Shown piece by piece: positions 1 through 8,412 of a stretch of DNA of 48,252 nt (positions are counted from its first letter, which is position 1; the number at the start of each line of letters is the position of its first letter). The notes under the pieces were generated by a model that had not been told where the DNA came from, ran no database searches, and worked only from the letters and a program-made list of their open reading frames with translations. The translations under genes were made by a program, and so were the position numbers. Origin of the DNA: Treponema sp. GTDB taxonomy: Bacteria; Spirochaetota; Spirochaetia; Treponematales; Treponemataceae. The stretch spans positions 1 to 48,252 of the forward strand of contig JAEDCT010000017.1 in NCBI GenBank assembly GCA_016294035.1, in the 5' to 3' direction.

Positions 1-80
1 CTGCTTAAAACTTATGCCGATTCAAACTTCAATCCACAACAATTGACAATTTCTCTTTTGCAAATGATACTTTCTTTTCA

Positions 81-1037
81 TTGAGTGGTGGAAATCTTGT
101 ACCTGTGAATGAAGAATCAGTTTCAATAGAAATGAGAGAAGAAACCATAACATTAGATTTTCAGGAAAACTTTTATGAAGTTACAGTAGATTTTACTTTT
201 TATAATTCAGGGGATACGGAAACTCTTTCTGTGGGCTTCCCTTTTTTTGCGCCAGGCAATTTAGGTAAAGGTAAAATTTATGATTTTAAATGCTGGACCA
301 ATGGAGAAGAAACTTCTTTTGAAGATATACCGCTTATTTGGAATTCCGAAACCGATAAACAACCAGAATTACAAAATGCATATACAAGAAAAATAAGGTT
401 TAACAAAAAGGATGTAACTACTACAAAAGTTAAATACAAATCATCCTATTCTAGAGATTTAGATACAGAAAAATCAGGTATGTCTTATGCATATTGGGAT
501 GGTTATTATTTATTCGGAACAGGTTCCAGCTGGAAAAATTCAATAGGTAAAATAAAACTGGTAATTATTAATAATTTACCATATGGATTCATTGAAACAG
601 TCAGAATGGGTAAAGATATTGGAGGAACATCCATAAAAAACAAAATATCAAAAATCGATGAAAAAACTTATGAAGTAATTTTTACAAATATTGAACCTAA
701 TTATACTGATATTTTTTATATTTGCTTTGATAATATATTATCCGACTCAGGTCCAAAATATTTTCCAGCTTATTTTCCATTCATAAAAAAAATTACAAAT
801 AGTGATGAATTAAAATGGTATACAAAAGCTCAATTGAGAATTATCAGAAATACAATATACGCTTTACACGGTTATCAATTCAAATCTGAAGACTTAAAAA
901 ATCTATTTATCGTTGTTGGAAAAGATTGGAATCCTACATATACTGAAAGAATCAAATCTAGTTTTTCTGAAGAGTCTTTATCTGAAATAGAAAAAGAAAA
1001 TATAAGAATAATTTTGGAAGAAGAAAATAAAAGATAG
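81..1037 (+). CDS. DUF4424-like envelope protein, N-terminus unresolved
   Basis: The product is a soluble, beta-rich protein of about 318 residues from the first available start (TTG at 81). Its opening region (SGGNLVPVNEE followed by alternating beta-type segments, then FYNSG and VGFPFF) resembles secreted DUF4424-type proteins, whose function is unknown. The same frame is open from base 9 and reads ...FANDTFFSLSGG, and such proteins usually begin their mature part with a similar Asn-Asp-Thr-Phe stretch. The true start and signal peptide should therefore lie upstream, but a stop at 6-8 blocks this frame and no ATG intervenes. Either the gene is broken or one base is missing near the window edge. 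No operon partner is visible. The family name is tentative; the reading frame is secure. Confidence 0.6.
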   Translation: MSGGNLVPVNEESVSIEMREETITLDFQENFYEVTVDFTFYNSGDTETLSVGFPFFAPGNLGKGKIYDFKCWTNGEETSFEDIPLIWNSETDKQPELQNAYTRKIRFNKKDVTTTKVKYKSSYSRDLDTEKSGMSYAYWDGYYLFGTGSSWKNSIGKIKLVIINNLPYGFIETVRMGKDIGGTSIKNKISKIDEKTYEVIFTNIEPNYTDIFYICFDNILSDSGPKYFPAYFPFIKKITNSDELKWYTKAQLRIIRNTIYALHGYQFKSEDLKNLFIVVGKDWNPTYTERIKSSFSEESLSEIEKENIRIILEEENKR

Positions 1038-1045
1038 CATAAAAA

Positions 1046-1083
1046 GAGGTTCGTAGCCGACAGCAGGTCGAGCCGCGCCACCG
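1046..1083. other. GC-rich intergenic patch
   Basis: A roughly 38-base stretch just after the DUF4424-like gene is strongly GC-rich while everything around it is A+T-rich. It carries no gene. Other GC-rich islands lie at about 10609-10675 and 45845-45943, but I cannot align this one convincingly to them. It may be a remnant of a dispersed intergenic repeat. Confidence 0.3.
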
Positions 1084-1134
1084 TTTAACCCGTTTTTGTA
1101 GATATCCGAAAAATATTTACAAAATATATTTACC

Positions 1135-1151
1135 ATGACACTTCATGTCAT
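1135..1151. promoter_or_regulatory. Palindrome upstream of small membrane protein gene
   Basis: ATGACA and its exact reverse complement TGTCAT are separated by five bases. The element lies about 60 bp upstream of the small gene at 1211 and near a possible -10 (TATACT, 1163-1168). The layout suits an operator, but no regulator is identified. Confidence 0.35.
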
Positions 1152-1210
1152 ACCAATCATTCTATACTTGAGCCATAAAGAACTTACAAATACCTTTCGG
1201 AGGCTTGCTT

Positions 1211-1369
1211 ATGGCTTACTATATTTTCATTTTTGCTGCATCATTCGTTCTTCTTTCATTTACACTTGCTATTCACATAAATGAAAAAATCAACCAGAAA
1301 AAAAGGGAACGCTACAGAGAACTGGAAAGTTTTTTGATACGTGACATTATCCAGACCTGTGATCTTTAA
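1211..1369 (+). CDS. Small single-pass membrane protein (52 aa)
   Basis: A 52-residue frame starts at ATG 1211 with one of the best ribosome-binding sites in the window, CGGAGG seven bases upstream, and ends with TAA at 1367. Residues 3-21 are hydrophobic (YIFIFAASFVLLSFTLAI) and can span the membrane once. The remainder is a highly charged, probably helical tail (NEKINQKKRERYRELE). No family is recognised. The strong Shine-Dalgarno site, the positive-inside-type charge pattern and the clean stop make it likely to be a real small protein. Roles seen for such proteins elsewhere include accessory subunits of membrane complexes, but nothing here points to a partner. Confidence 0.6.
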   Translation: MAYYIFIFAASFVLLSFTLAIHINEKINQKKRERYRELESFLIRDIIQTCDL

Positions 1370-1400
1370 GAAAGCGGTACTCTGCCCTTAAACCGGTTTA

Positions 1401-1429
1401 TTGTTCATTTTTGAGGTTTATTCTATAAT
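1401..1429 (+). promoter_or_regulatory. Promoter, predicted start at ATG 1436
   Basis: TTGTTC (1401-1406) and a perfect TATAAT (1424-1429) are 17 bp apart. Seven bases beyond the -10 is position 1436, the A of the start codon. No Shine-Dalgarno sequence lies in between. Confidence 0.65.
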
Positions 1430-1435
1430 TACAGC

Positions 1436-2266
1436 ATGAGCAACAAAAAATGCAATTTCTGCGAAACCTGCAATGGTCACGGATGCATATCACAGCTGCC
1501 TGGAATGGGTGGAATCGACGAAAACATCAACTTCATCCTTAACTATGACCAGTGGCAGGAAATTCCCATGGGACAAAAACAAAGTTTCGATGCAAAAATC
1601 AGGCTTGCTCCCATGACCGGTGGCATTGAAAATTGCGGATACCACGACGAAAAACAATTTTACTTTGATCTTATAAACCACTGTGTAAATGAAAAGGTTG
1701 CACTTTCAATCGGTGATGGCTGCCCGGACGAAAAACTGCTGTGGGGAATCGAAGCCGTCACAAACGCAGGCAAAAAAACCGCTGTCTTTATAAAACCCTA
1801 TGAAAACAACAAGATTAAACAGCGAATGGCCTGGGCCGAAAACATTGCCGAAATCTACGGAATCGATACAGATGCCTTCAACATTATAACCATGAGAAAC
1901 AAAGTTCATCTTGAAAAAAAAGATGAATCAAGTCTCCGTGAACTAAAGGCACTGGCAAGCTCAAAGGGACGCCCCTTTGCGATCAAAGGAATTTTCACGG
2001 ACGAGGACATTGACCTTGTAAAAAAAATCAAGCCTGACATTGCACTTGTCTCAAACCATGGAGGACGAGTTCCTCAAAGACATGGAAGCACAGCACAATT
2101 TCTTGCGGACTTTCACAAAATTCTTCTTGAAAACTCAGGGGAAGTCTGGGTTGACGGCGGAATCAGAAATCAAGATCAGATTCAGAAAGCATTCAGCTAC
2201 GGCGTAAAGGAAGTTCTGATTGGAAGACCATTTGTTTCAGCAATTCTAAAAAAACAAAAAATATAA
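1436..2266 (+). CDS. FMN-dependent alpha-hydroxy-acid dehydrogenase family protein
   Basis: This is a TIM-barrel flavoprotein of the lactate/glycolate oxidase family. The signature SNHGGR (about residues 205-210; His is the general base and Arg binds the substrate carboxylate in the family) is present, as are the FMN phosphate-binding segments VDGGIR and IGRPF near the C-terminus. At 276 residues it is about 80 shorter than classical members. It instead begins with a cysteine cluster, CNFCETCNGHGC, found in a distinct anaerobe subgroup whose substrate is unknown. The cluster could bind metal or an Fe-S centre (inference). It is followed 21 bp later by an ECF transporter component, suggesting one transcript. 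The substrate cannot be told from sequence. Confidence 0.8.
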   Translation: MSNKKCNFCETCNGHGCISQLPGMGGIDENINFILNYDQWQEIPMGQKQSFDAKIRLAPMTGGIENCGYHDEKQFYFDLINHCVNEKVALSIGDGCPDEKLLWGIEAVTNAGKKTAVFIKPYENNKIKQRMAWAENIAEIYGIDTDAFNIITMRNKVHLEKKDESSLRELKALASSKGRPFAIKGIFTDEDIDLVKKIKPDIALVSNHGGRVPQRHGSTAQFLADFHKILLENSGEVWVDGGIRNQDQIQKAFSYGVKEVLIGRPFVSAILKKQKI

Positions 2267-2287
2267 TTTCACAACAAGAGATTTACA

Positions 2288-2950
2288 ATGAACAAAAAAA
2301 CACTTTCAACAAACTACAAAATTGCAATGACCGGAGTTTTTGGAGCACTCTCAATCATTATGAGCTTTACTCCACTGGGTTACCTTCAGCTTGCAGGGCT
2401 CATCAACATAACACTGATGCACATTCCGGTAATCCTTGTTACGATTCTTGCAGGACTTGTTCCGGGAATGATTACAGGATTGATTTTCGGACTTTCTTCC
2501 CTTATAAAGGCATCAATGATGGGAGCTGCAGTTCCTTTCTTCCTCAATCCAATGGTTTCAGTTTTGCCAAGAATCCTGTTTCCGATTTTTGTGTGGCTCA
2601 TATACAACGGTTTCAATGCCATTCCTAAAATGCCAAAGTTAATTTCAGGATCATTTTCTGCTGCTGCAGGAACACTGATTCACACGGTTCTTGTAATGGG
2701 ATCAATCTACATTTTCTATGGCGATATGCTTCTGGGAATGCTTTCGGGTGCCCTGGAAAAAATCGGATACAAAACAGCAGAACTTTCAGCTTTCGGCGGA
2801 TATCTTGCAATTCTTTTTTCAACACTTCTATCAAACGGATTTCTTGAAATAGTTGCGGCAACAATTCTCACGGCAGCAGTAATGAGTTCCATCTATGCTG
2901 CAAAAAACAAGAAGTCACGAATGTCTGAATTTGAAGACAGCGACTTGTAA
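2288..2950 (+). CDS. ECF transporter S component
   Basis: A 220-residue, almost entirely hydrophobic protein with about six membrane segments. The stretch LINITLMHIPVIL followed by a Gly-rich LIFGLSSLI segment is typical of the substrate-binding (S) subunits of energy-coupling factor vitamin transporters (PF12822 type). Such proteins capture a vitamin or precursor and rely on shared EcfA/EcfT subunits, which are not in this window. The start is ATG 2288 with a weak AAGAG seven bases upstream. It lies 21 bp after the FMN dehydrogenase and is probably co-transcribed with it. The vitamin is not identifiable; pantothenate- and folate-type S components show similar motifs. Confidence 0.75.
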   Translation: MNKKTLSTNYKIAMTGVFGALSIIMSFTPLGYLQLAGLINITLMHIPVILVTILAGLVPGMITGLIFGLSSLIKASMMGAAVPFFLNPMVSVLPRILFPIFVWLIYNGFNAIPKMPKLISGSFSAAAGTLIHTVLVMGSIYIFYGDMLLGMLSGALEKIGYKTAELSAFGGYLAILFSTLLSNGFLEIVAATILTAAVMSSIYAAKNKKSRMSEFEDSDL

Positions 2951-2974
2951 GCAATATATTAAAAATGGTAAAAT
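2945..2974 (+). promoter_or_regulatory. Promoter of parAB, predicted start at ATG 2981
   Basis: TTGTAA (2945-2950) overlaps the stop codon of the preceding gene, and TAAAAT (2969-2974) follows after 18 bp. The predicted transcription start is the A of the parA ATG. Confidence 0.5.
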
Positions 2975-2980
2975 AGGATC

Positions 2981-3736
2981 ATGGGAAAAGTAATCGTTTT
3001 TGTTAACCAGAAAGGTGGAGTTGGAAAAACCACATCAACAATCAATATCGGTGCATACATTGCTCTTGCAGGAAAATCAGTTCTCCTGGTTGATTTTGAC
3101 AGCCAGGGTAACATGTCCAGTGGAGTTGGAGTCAGTAAGGACAAGCCAACAATCTATGAACTCATGGCAGAACAAGCTACATTTGACCAGACCATAAAGC
3201 ACACAGCCATAAAGGGACTGGATGTTATTTCTGCAAACACAGATTTGTCCGGAGCAGCAATTGAACTTGTTGATCAGGAGGAACGCGAATACTTTCTGAA
3301 AAAGGCACTGGCTCCAGCACGAGACAAATACGACTACGTTCTGATTGACTGTCCTCCATCACTTGGGCTTCTCACCCTCAATGGACTTGCCGCAGCAGAT
3401 GAAGTTCTTGTTCCAATGCAGTGCGAATACTTTGCCCTTGAGGGAATCACACTTCTTCTCAAAACAGTAAAGGATGTTCAGAAATCAATTAATCCGGAAC
3501 TTGCAATCGGTGGAATATTCTTCACAATGTATGATTCAAGAACAAAGCTGGCACAGGACGTTGTAATGAACGTCAAAAGCTACTTCAAGGACGTTGTGTT
3601 CAATACAATTATTCCAAGAAACATCAGGCTTTCAGAAGCCCCTTCACACGGAAAACCAATCTGCCTCTATGATGCAAATTGTATTGGTGCAAAGAGCTAT
3701 CAGAAACTTGCTGGAGAGGTAATGAGCCGTGGCTAG
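2981..3736 (+). CDS. parA: Chromosome partitioning ATPase ParA/Soj
   Basis: A 251-residue ParA-family ATPase. It has the deviant Walker A KGGVGKTT at residues 11-18, the switch segment DFDSQGN around 40-46, and the Walker B-like DCPPSLG near 125. Chromosomal ParA (Soj) dimerises with ATP on DNA and works with ParB at parS sites in origin segregation and control of DnaA. Absence of an N-terminal DNA-binding extension places it in the short chromosomal (Soj) type rather than the P1 plasmid type. It overlaps parB by 8 bp. No Shine-Dalgarno precedes the ATG. No parS-like 16-mer was found by eye in the immediate neighbourhood. Confidence 0.95.
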   Translation: MGKVIVFVNQKGGVGKTTSTINIGAYIALAGKSVLLVDFDSQGNMSSGVGVSKDKPTIYELMAEQATFDQTIKHTAIKGLDVISANTDLSGAAIELVDQEEREYFLKKALAPARDKYDYVLIDCPPSLGLLTLNGLAAADEVLVPMQCEYFALEGITLLLKTVKDVQKSINPELAIGGIFFTMYDSRTKLAQDVVMNVKSYFKDVVFNTIIPRNIRLSEAPSHGKPICLYDANCIGAKSYQKLAGEVMSRG

Positions 3737-4661
3737 ACTTGGAAAAGGCCTTGGAGCCCTTATGGAAGAAGCAGACCAGGAATCAAACCCAACTGGTGTT
3801 GTGGTAAAGGCTTCTGCACAGAAAAAACTTCCAAATGGAATCACATCAGATGAAGACGGCACCTTGTGGGTTGATCCAAATCTTCTCAAACCAAATCCAT
3901 TTCAGCCACGAACATACTTTAACGAGGAACGTCTCAAGGAACTGACTGAATCAGTTCGCCAGGAAGGAGTTCTTTCCCCTGTCATCATTGAAGATGCCGG
4001 CGACGGATCATTCTATATCATTGCAGGTGAATGCAGGACACGAGCCGCAAGAGATGCAGGGCTTGAAAAAATTCCAGTACAAATCAGAAAATACTCAGAT
4101 GAAAGAAAGCTGGAAGTTGCACTCATCGAAAACATTCAGCGTACAGACCTGAATCCAATTGAAGAAGCAAATGCCTACTACAGGCTCATGGAACTTGCCA
4201 ACCTGACTCAGGATCAGGTTGCAGACAAAGTTGGAAAAAACAGATCAACTGTTGCAAACTGTCTCAGGCTCTTGAAACTCCCGGAAGACATTCAGAATGC
4301 AGTTGTTGCCGAAAAAATATCATCGGGACACGCCAGGGCAATTCTTAGCCTTGACTCAGATTCTGACATGAGACTCCTCTACGGTAAAATTATCGGGCAG
4401 GGGCTGTCAGTTCGTCAGGCAGAAGCTGAGGCAAAAATTCTCAAGGAAGGAAAGCTTCCGGCAATGGGAGGAAATTCTGAACCAAAGAAAGACAACAGGG
4501 ATCCGAATTTCATTGCCCTTGAACAGAAAATGATCGACAGGCTTGGAACAAAGGTTCAGCTTAAGGGAAACTTCAAGAAAGGCTCCATTGTAATCGATTA
4601 CTTTACATCCGATGACCTTAACAAGATTTATTCAATCATTGTCCCAGATTCAGACCTGTGA
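3729..4661 (+). CDS. parB: Chromosome partitioning protein ParB/Spo0J
   Basis: A 310-residue ParB. The N-terminal domain contains NPFQPR and GECRTRAA (the CTP/nuclease-fold box, usually GERRxRA; here the first Arg is Cys). The IENIQRTDLNPIEEA segment precedes the helix-turn-helix region (LTQDQVADKVGKNRSTVANCLRL) that reads parS. The basic C-terminal part is the dimerisation domain. The start is GTG 3729 (MARLGKGLGAL, the usual Spo0J opening), inside the end of parA. The last four bases overlap the GTG start of the next gene. Translation of all three genes is thus coupled. Confidence 0.95.
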   Translation: MARLGKGLGALMEEADQESNPTGVVVKASAQKKLPNGITSDEDGTLWVDPNLLKPNPFQPRTYFNEERLKELTESVRQEGVLSPVIIEDAGDGSFYIIAGECRTRAARDAGLEKIPVQIRKYSDERKLEVALIENIQRTDLNPIEEANAYYRLMELANLTQDQVADKVGKNRSTVANCLRLLKLPEDIQNAVVAEKISSGHARAILSLDSDSDMRLLYGKIIGQGLSVRQAEAEAKILKEGKLPAMGGNSEPKKDNRDPNFIALEQKMIDRLGTKVQLKGNFKKGSIVIDYFTSDDLNKIYSIIVPDSDL

Positions 4662-5347
4662 TTTATTCAAAACAAAAAAAAATTATTTTCGTTGGAACAG
4701 ACAATCCTCTTCTCAAGTATCTTTCAAAAGAAAACGAGACTGAGGTTGTTTCGTCCATATCATATCTTCCAATGCTGGCCATGCGTTTTGTTCCTGAGCT
4801 TATCATCTTCAACGGAATCAAGACATGCGACGTGCTGGCCATAAGAAAAACTCAGAATCTTGAAAAAGCACTTATCCTTGTAACTGAAGAAAACTTCAGG
4901 GACTTTGCAAACATCAATACAATTTCAGATTTCAAGAATGTCATACTTTGCAACACATCCATCGCAAAGACACAGGATTTTCTTTCCCACCTGAATGAAT
5001 TCCTGGAAAAGAAAATAAATCCCTTGCCGTCAAAAACCTCAAGAATCGTAAAGTATTCAATTCTCTACATGAACAAGAACTTCCATAAAAAACTGACACG
5101 AACACAGATTGCCGCTCACATGGGAGTAGCCGATGACTACCTGACACGAATATTTTTTTCCGAGATGGGAATTTCACTATGGACTTACCTTACAATGATC
5201 AGAATTGAAGAAGCAAAGAATCTCCTGATTTATTCGGCAAAATCAATATCAGATATTTCAGAGCTATGCGGATTTTCTCAGGTTTCCTATTTCAACAATG
5301 TTTTCAAGAAATCAACTGGAACAACTCCCGGTATGTTCAGAAAATAA
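4658..5347 (+). CDS. AraC-family regulator with degenerate receiver domain
   Basis: The protein has 229 residues. Residues about 8-115 have the alternating beta/alpha pattern of a response-regulator receiver. At the position of the phosphorylated Asp (usually PDLIILD) the sequence is PELIIFN, and the usual Lys after beta-5 is replaced too, so it is unlikely to be phosphorylated. Residues about 128-229 form two helix-turn-helix units of the AraC/XylS type, with the characteristic SISDISELCGFSQVSYFNNVFKK and TGTTPGMFRK. It starts at GTG 4658, overlapping the parB stop (GTGA), and so is made together with ParAB. It lies directly upstream of, and in the same direction as, a GH3 beta-glucosidase, which is a candidate target. 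The partner signal is unknown. Confidence 0.8.
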   Translation: MIYSKQKKIIFVGTDNPLLKYLSKENETEVVSSISYLPMLAMRFVPELIIFNGIKTCDVLAIRKTQNLEKALILVTEENFRDFANINTISDFKNVILCNTSIAKTQDFLSHLNEFLEKKINPLPSKTSRIVKYSILYMNKNFHKKLTRTQIAAHMGVADDYLTRIFFSEMGISLWTYLTMIRIEEAKNLLIYSAKSISDISELCGFSQVSYFNNVFKKSTGTTPGMFRK

Positions 5348-5383
5348 CAGCATAAATTCATCTGAATCTGACACATCAACTAT

Positions 5384-5412
5384 TTGACAAATCACATTTT
5401 GTATTCCATTAT
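5384..5412 (+). promoter_or_regulatory. Promoter of GH3 beta-glucosidase
   Basis: A perfect TTGACA (5384-5389) is followed after 17 bp by CATTAT (5407-5412). This predicts a leader of roughly 100 bases before the ATG at 5517, consistent with the good Shine-Dalgarno ACGGAG at 5505-5510. Confidence 0.5.
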
Positions 5413-5516
5413 TACTGCGGAAGAATATTGAAAAAAAATCAAAAATATTTTCTAACGGAAAAAAAAATCCGCTTATCTATAGAAATACTACCAGTCAGCA
5501 CTGCACGGAGAATGAC

Positions 5517-8354
5517 ATGACTTTTGAAGAAAAAATACTTGAAGTTGCCGAAGAAGGATGTGTTCTTCTAAGAAATGAAGAAAATGCACTTCCTCTCAAA
5601 TCCGGTGAAAAAATCAGCATCTTTGGACGATATCAGTTTGATTACTATAAATGCGGACTTGGCTCAGGAGGATCAGTTCACGCACCTTACATAACTAACA
5701 TAGCCAGCGAACTGATGAAAATGGAACAGGCAGGCGGCCCAAAACTTAATTCAACACTGATGAAAAAATATGCCGATTTCATTCAGCACAATCCATTTGA
5801 CAACGGCGGCGGTGCCTGGGCTGCAGAACCATATTTCCAGAAAGACATTGACCTTGACGAATCAACAGTTGACCAGGCTGCTCAATTTTCACAGAAAGCA
5901 ATTGTCGTAATCGGAAGAAATGCCGGAGAAGACAAGGACCTTAAGGCAGAAAAAGGCGGATGGTATCTCAATGAACAGGAAGAAAAAAATCTTAAACTCA
6001 TCTGCTCAAGGTTTTCATGCGTAATTCTTGTTTTCAATACCTGCGGAATAATCGGAACTTCATTCATATATGACGAAAAGTTCGGCGGAAAAATCAAGGC
6101 CCTACTCTATGGATGGCAAGGCGGACAGGAAGGTGGAAAAGCCATTGCAAGAATTCTTTGCGGAACAACAAATCCAAGCGGGAAACTTTCCGCTACCATT
6201 GCTAGGGACATAGGGGACTACCCTTCTACTCCGGGATTCGGTGAAATTGACCAGTGCATTTACCATGAAGACATTTACACCGGATACAGATATTTCTCAA
6301 CCTTTGCAAGAGACAAGGTTCTGTTCCCTTTCGGATTTGGTTTGTCATACACAGATTTCTCATGCACACTGCTTGAATCTTCATATAACGGAACTGTCGT
6401 AACAGTAAAATGTTCAGTAAAAAACGAAGGATCTGAATACGCGGGAAAAGAAGTAATTCAGATTTACGTTGAAAGTCCACAGGGAAAACTTGGAAAACCT
6501 GTCAGGGTTCTTGCAGCATTTGCAAAGACCAAGAAACTCAGGTGCGGTGAATCCCAGGTTCTTACAATGACTTTCGACATGCTGGATCTGGCTTCCTATG
6601 ATGATTCAGGAGTAACAGGCAATAAATCATGCTGGGTGCTTGAAGAAGGAAAATACTACGTGTACCTGGGAACAAGCGTTGAGTCTGCAAAAAAAATTCC
6701 CATATCAGAAAGAGAATCAATTGAATTTATAAAAACTGCAGTTGTCAAAAAATGCACGCAGGCATTGTCTCCAGAGACATCATTTGAAAGACTCAGACCG
6801 GGAAAACTGCTTCAGGACGGAACATATTCTTTTGCAACTGAAATGACTCCAAAACTAACTTACAGTCTTGAAGAACGAATAAGAAAAAACATGCCGAAAG
6901 AAATTCCATATACCGGAAACAAAGGAATCAAATTCAACGACGTAAAGAATGACCATTCAAAACTAAATGATTTCATAGCTCAGTTAACACCAGGGGAACT
7001 TGCAACATTGGTTCGCGGTGAAGGAATGATGAGCCAGAAAACAACAGCCGGAATTGCAAGTGCATTTGGTGGAGTAAGCGAGGCACTTTACAATTACGGC
7101 ATTCCCGTTGCAGGATGTTCAGACGGACCTTCCGGCATTCGACTGGACACAGGAAAAGAAGCATCCCTCATGCCAACAGGAACAGTAATTGCCTGCACCT
7201 GGAACAAAGAACTGACAAGAGAGCTCATGGAATTTGAAGGCAGTGAACTGAAACGCCATCAGATTGACACCCTTCTTGGACCAGGAATCAACATTCAGAG
7301 AAATCCACTGAACGGAAGAAATTTCGAATACTTCTCCGAGGATCCTCTTCTTACTGCCAGCCTTGTAATTGAAGAACTCCGTGGACTTTACAAACACGGC
7401 ATATACGCAACAATCAAGCACTTTGCTGCTAACAGCCAGGAAACAGACCGCAGAAAGCACAACTCAATTGTTTCCGAAAGAGCCTTGAGAGAAATCTACC
7501 TTAAGGCCTTTGAACTTGCCGTAGCACAAAAGGAAATCACACAGTCCATCATGACTTCATACAACCGAATCAACGGACACTGGGCTGCCTCAAATTTTGA
7601 CCTGGACAATACAATTCTCAGACAGGAATGGGGCTACACAGGTCTTGTTATGAGTGACTGGTGGGCAAGCATGAACGACTGCACAGAAGGCGGAGAAGGA
7701 TCAATTGAAAACGTGGCAGCCATGGTTCGCTCACAGAACGATGTTTACATGGTTGTTCCAAACGACAAGGCAGAAATATCAGGAAACGGAGACAATATTG
7801 CAGAAGCACTGGCTGAAGGAAAGCTTACAATTGCAGAACTCCAGGAATGTGCCCGCCATGTAATAATGTTCCTCACAAAGGCCCTGGTTTCAAAACGCAA
7901 GCTAAGGTCGCTCAAAGAATTCAAGAGTTTTATTTCTCAGGGTTTAACGCCGCCAAATGGTGAAAAAGTCTACCAGGAAAATTTCAAGATGATGTGCGGC
8001 AAAAAGGAATCAGGATGGCTCTACATTGCAGAAAAAGGAATGTACAATGTTCTTGGAATGTACTCAAAGGAAAACGATGGAACAATGTCTCAGTCCGTAT
8101 GCAATATTCTTATTGATGGAGAACCTGCTGCAGCATTCGAATGCAGGTCAACAGACGGAAAGCATATTGGTGCAAATGCAACTCAAGTTCAACTGGAAAA
8201 AGGTTTCTATAAAATTGAATTGAACCACATAAAGCCGGGAATTGAAATTGACTACATTGGATTTTCCAGAAGAATCTCAAACTCATCCGGAATCACCCGT
8301 CTTGTAGATGAGGATTCAGAAGAATCAATGAAGTCAACATCCCCACTTGATTAA
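5517..8354 (+). CDS. GH3 beta-glucosidase with permuted domain order
   Basis: A 945-residue glycoside hydrolase family 3 enzyme in which the usual C-terminal domain comes first. Residues about 8-260 are the alpha/beta sandwich (GCVLLRNEENALPL at the start). About 310-390 is a fibronectin-III-like domain, and about 480-790 is the (beta/alpha)8 barrel with KHFAANSQETDRR near 634 and the nucleophile motif VMSDWW near 711. About 815-935 is an extra beta-rich module that resembles a carbohydrate-binding or PA14-like fold. The same circular permutation is known in Ruminococcus albus and Butyrivibrio beta-glucosidases. There is no signal peptide, so it probably cleaves imported oligosaccharides in the cytoplasm. 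A good Shine-Dalgarno (ACGGAG, spacing 6) fixes the start. The exact substrate is not determined. Confidence 0.92.
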   Translation: MTFEEKILEVAEEGCVLLRNEENALPLKSGEKISIFGRYQFDYYKCGLGSGGSVHAPYITNIASELMKMEQAGGPKLNSTLMKKYADFIQHNPFDNGGGAWAAEPYFQKDIDLDESTVDQAAQFSQKAIVVIGRNAGEDKDLKAEKGGWYLNEQEEKNLKLICSRFSCVILVFNTCGIIGTSFIYDEKFGGKIKALLYGWQGGQEGGKAIARILCGTTNPSGKLSATIARDIGDYPSTPGFGEIDQCIYHEDIYTGYRYFSTFARDKVLFPFGFGLSYTDFSCTLLESSYNGTVVTVKCSVKNEGSEYAGKEVIQIYVESPQGKLGKPVRVLAAFAKTKKLRCGESQVLTMTFDMLDLASYDDSGVTGNKSCWVLEEGKYYVYLGTSVESAKKIPISERESIEFIKTAVVKKCTQALSPETSFERLRPGKLLQDGTYSFATEMTPKLTYSLEERIRKNMPKEIPYTGNKGIKFNDVKNDHSKLNDFIAQLTPGELATLVRGEGMMSQKTTAGIASAFGGVSEALYNYGIPVAGCSDGPSGIRLDTGKEASLMPTGTVIACTWNKELTRELMEFEGSELKRHQIDTLLGPGINIQRNPLNGRNFEYFSEDPLLTASLVIEELRGLYKHGIYATIKHFAANSQETDRRKHNSIVSERALREIYLKAFELAVAQKEITQSIMTSYNRINGHWAASNFDLDNTILRQEWGYTGLVMSDWWASMNDCTEGGEGSIENVAAMVRSQNDVYMVVPNDKAEISGNGDNIAEALAEGKLTIAELQECARHVIMFLTKALVSKRKLRSLKEFKSFISQGLTPPNGEKVYQENFKMMCGKKESGWLYIAEKGMYNVLGMYSKENDGTMSQSVCNILIDGEPAAAFECRSTDGKHIGANATQVQLEKGFYKIELNHIKPGIEIDYIGFSRRISNSSGITRLVDEDSEESMKSTSPLD

Positions 8355-8373
8355 AACTCAATACAAGTGATTG

Positions 8374-8402
8374 TTGAATTGTTTTACTATTTCCAGTAAA
8401 AT
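8374..8402 (+). promoter_or_regulatory. Promoter of ACT-domain gene
   Basis: TTGAAT (8374-8379) and TAAAAT (8397-8402) are 17 bp apart. The predicted start is about four bases before ATG 8413, and no Shine-Dalgarno is present. Confidence 0.5.
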
Positions 8403-8412
8403 TGGACACATT

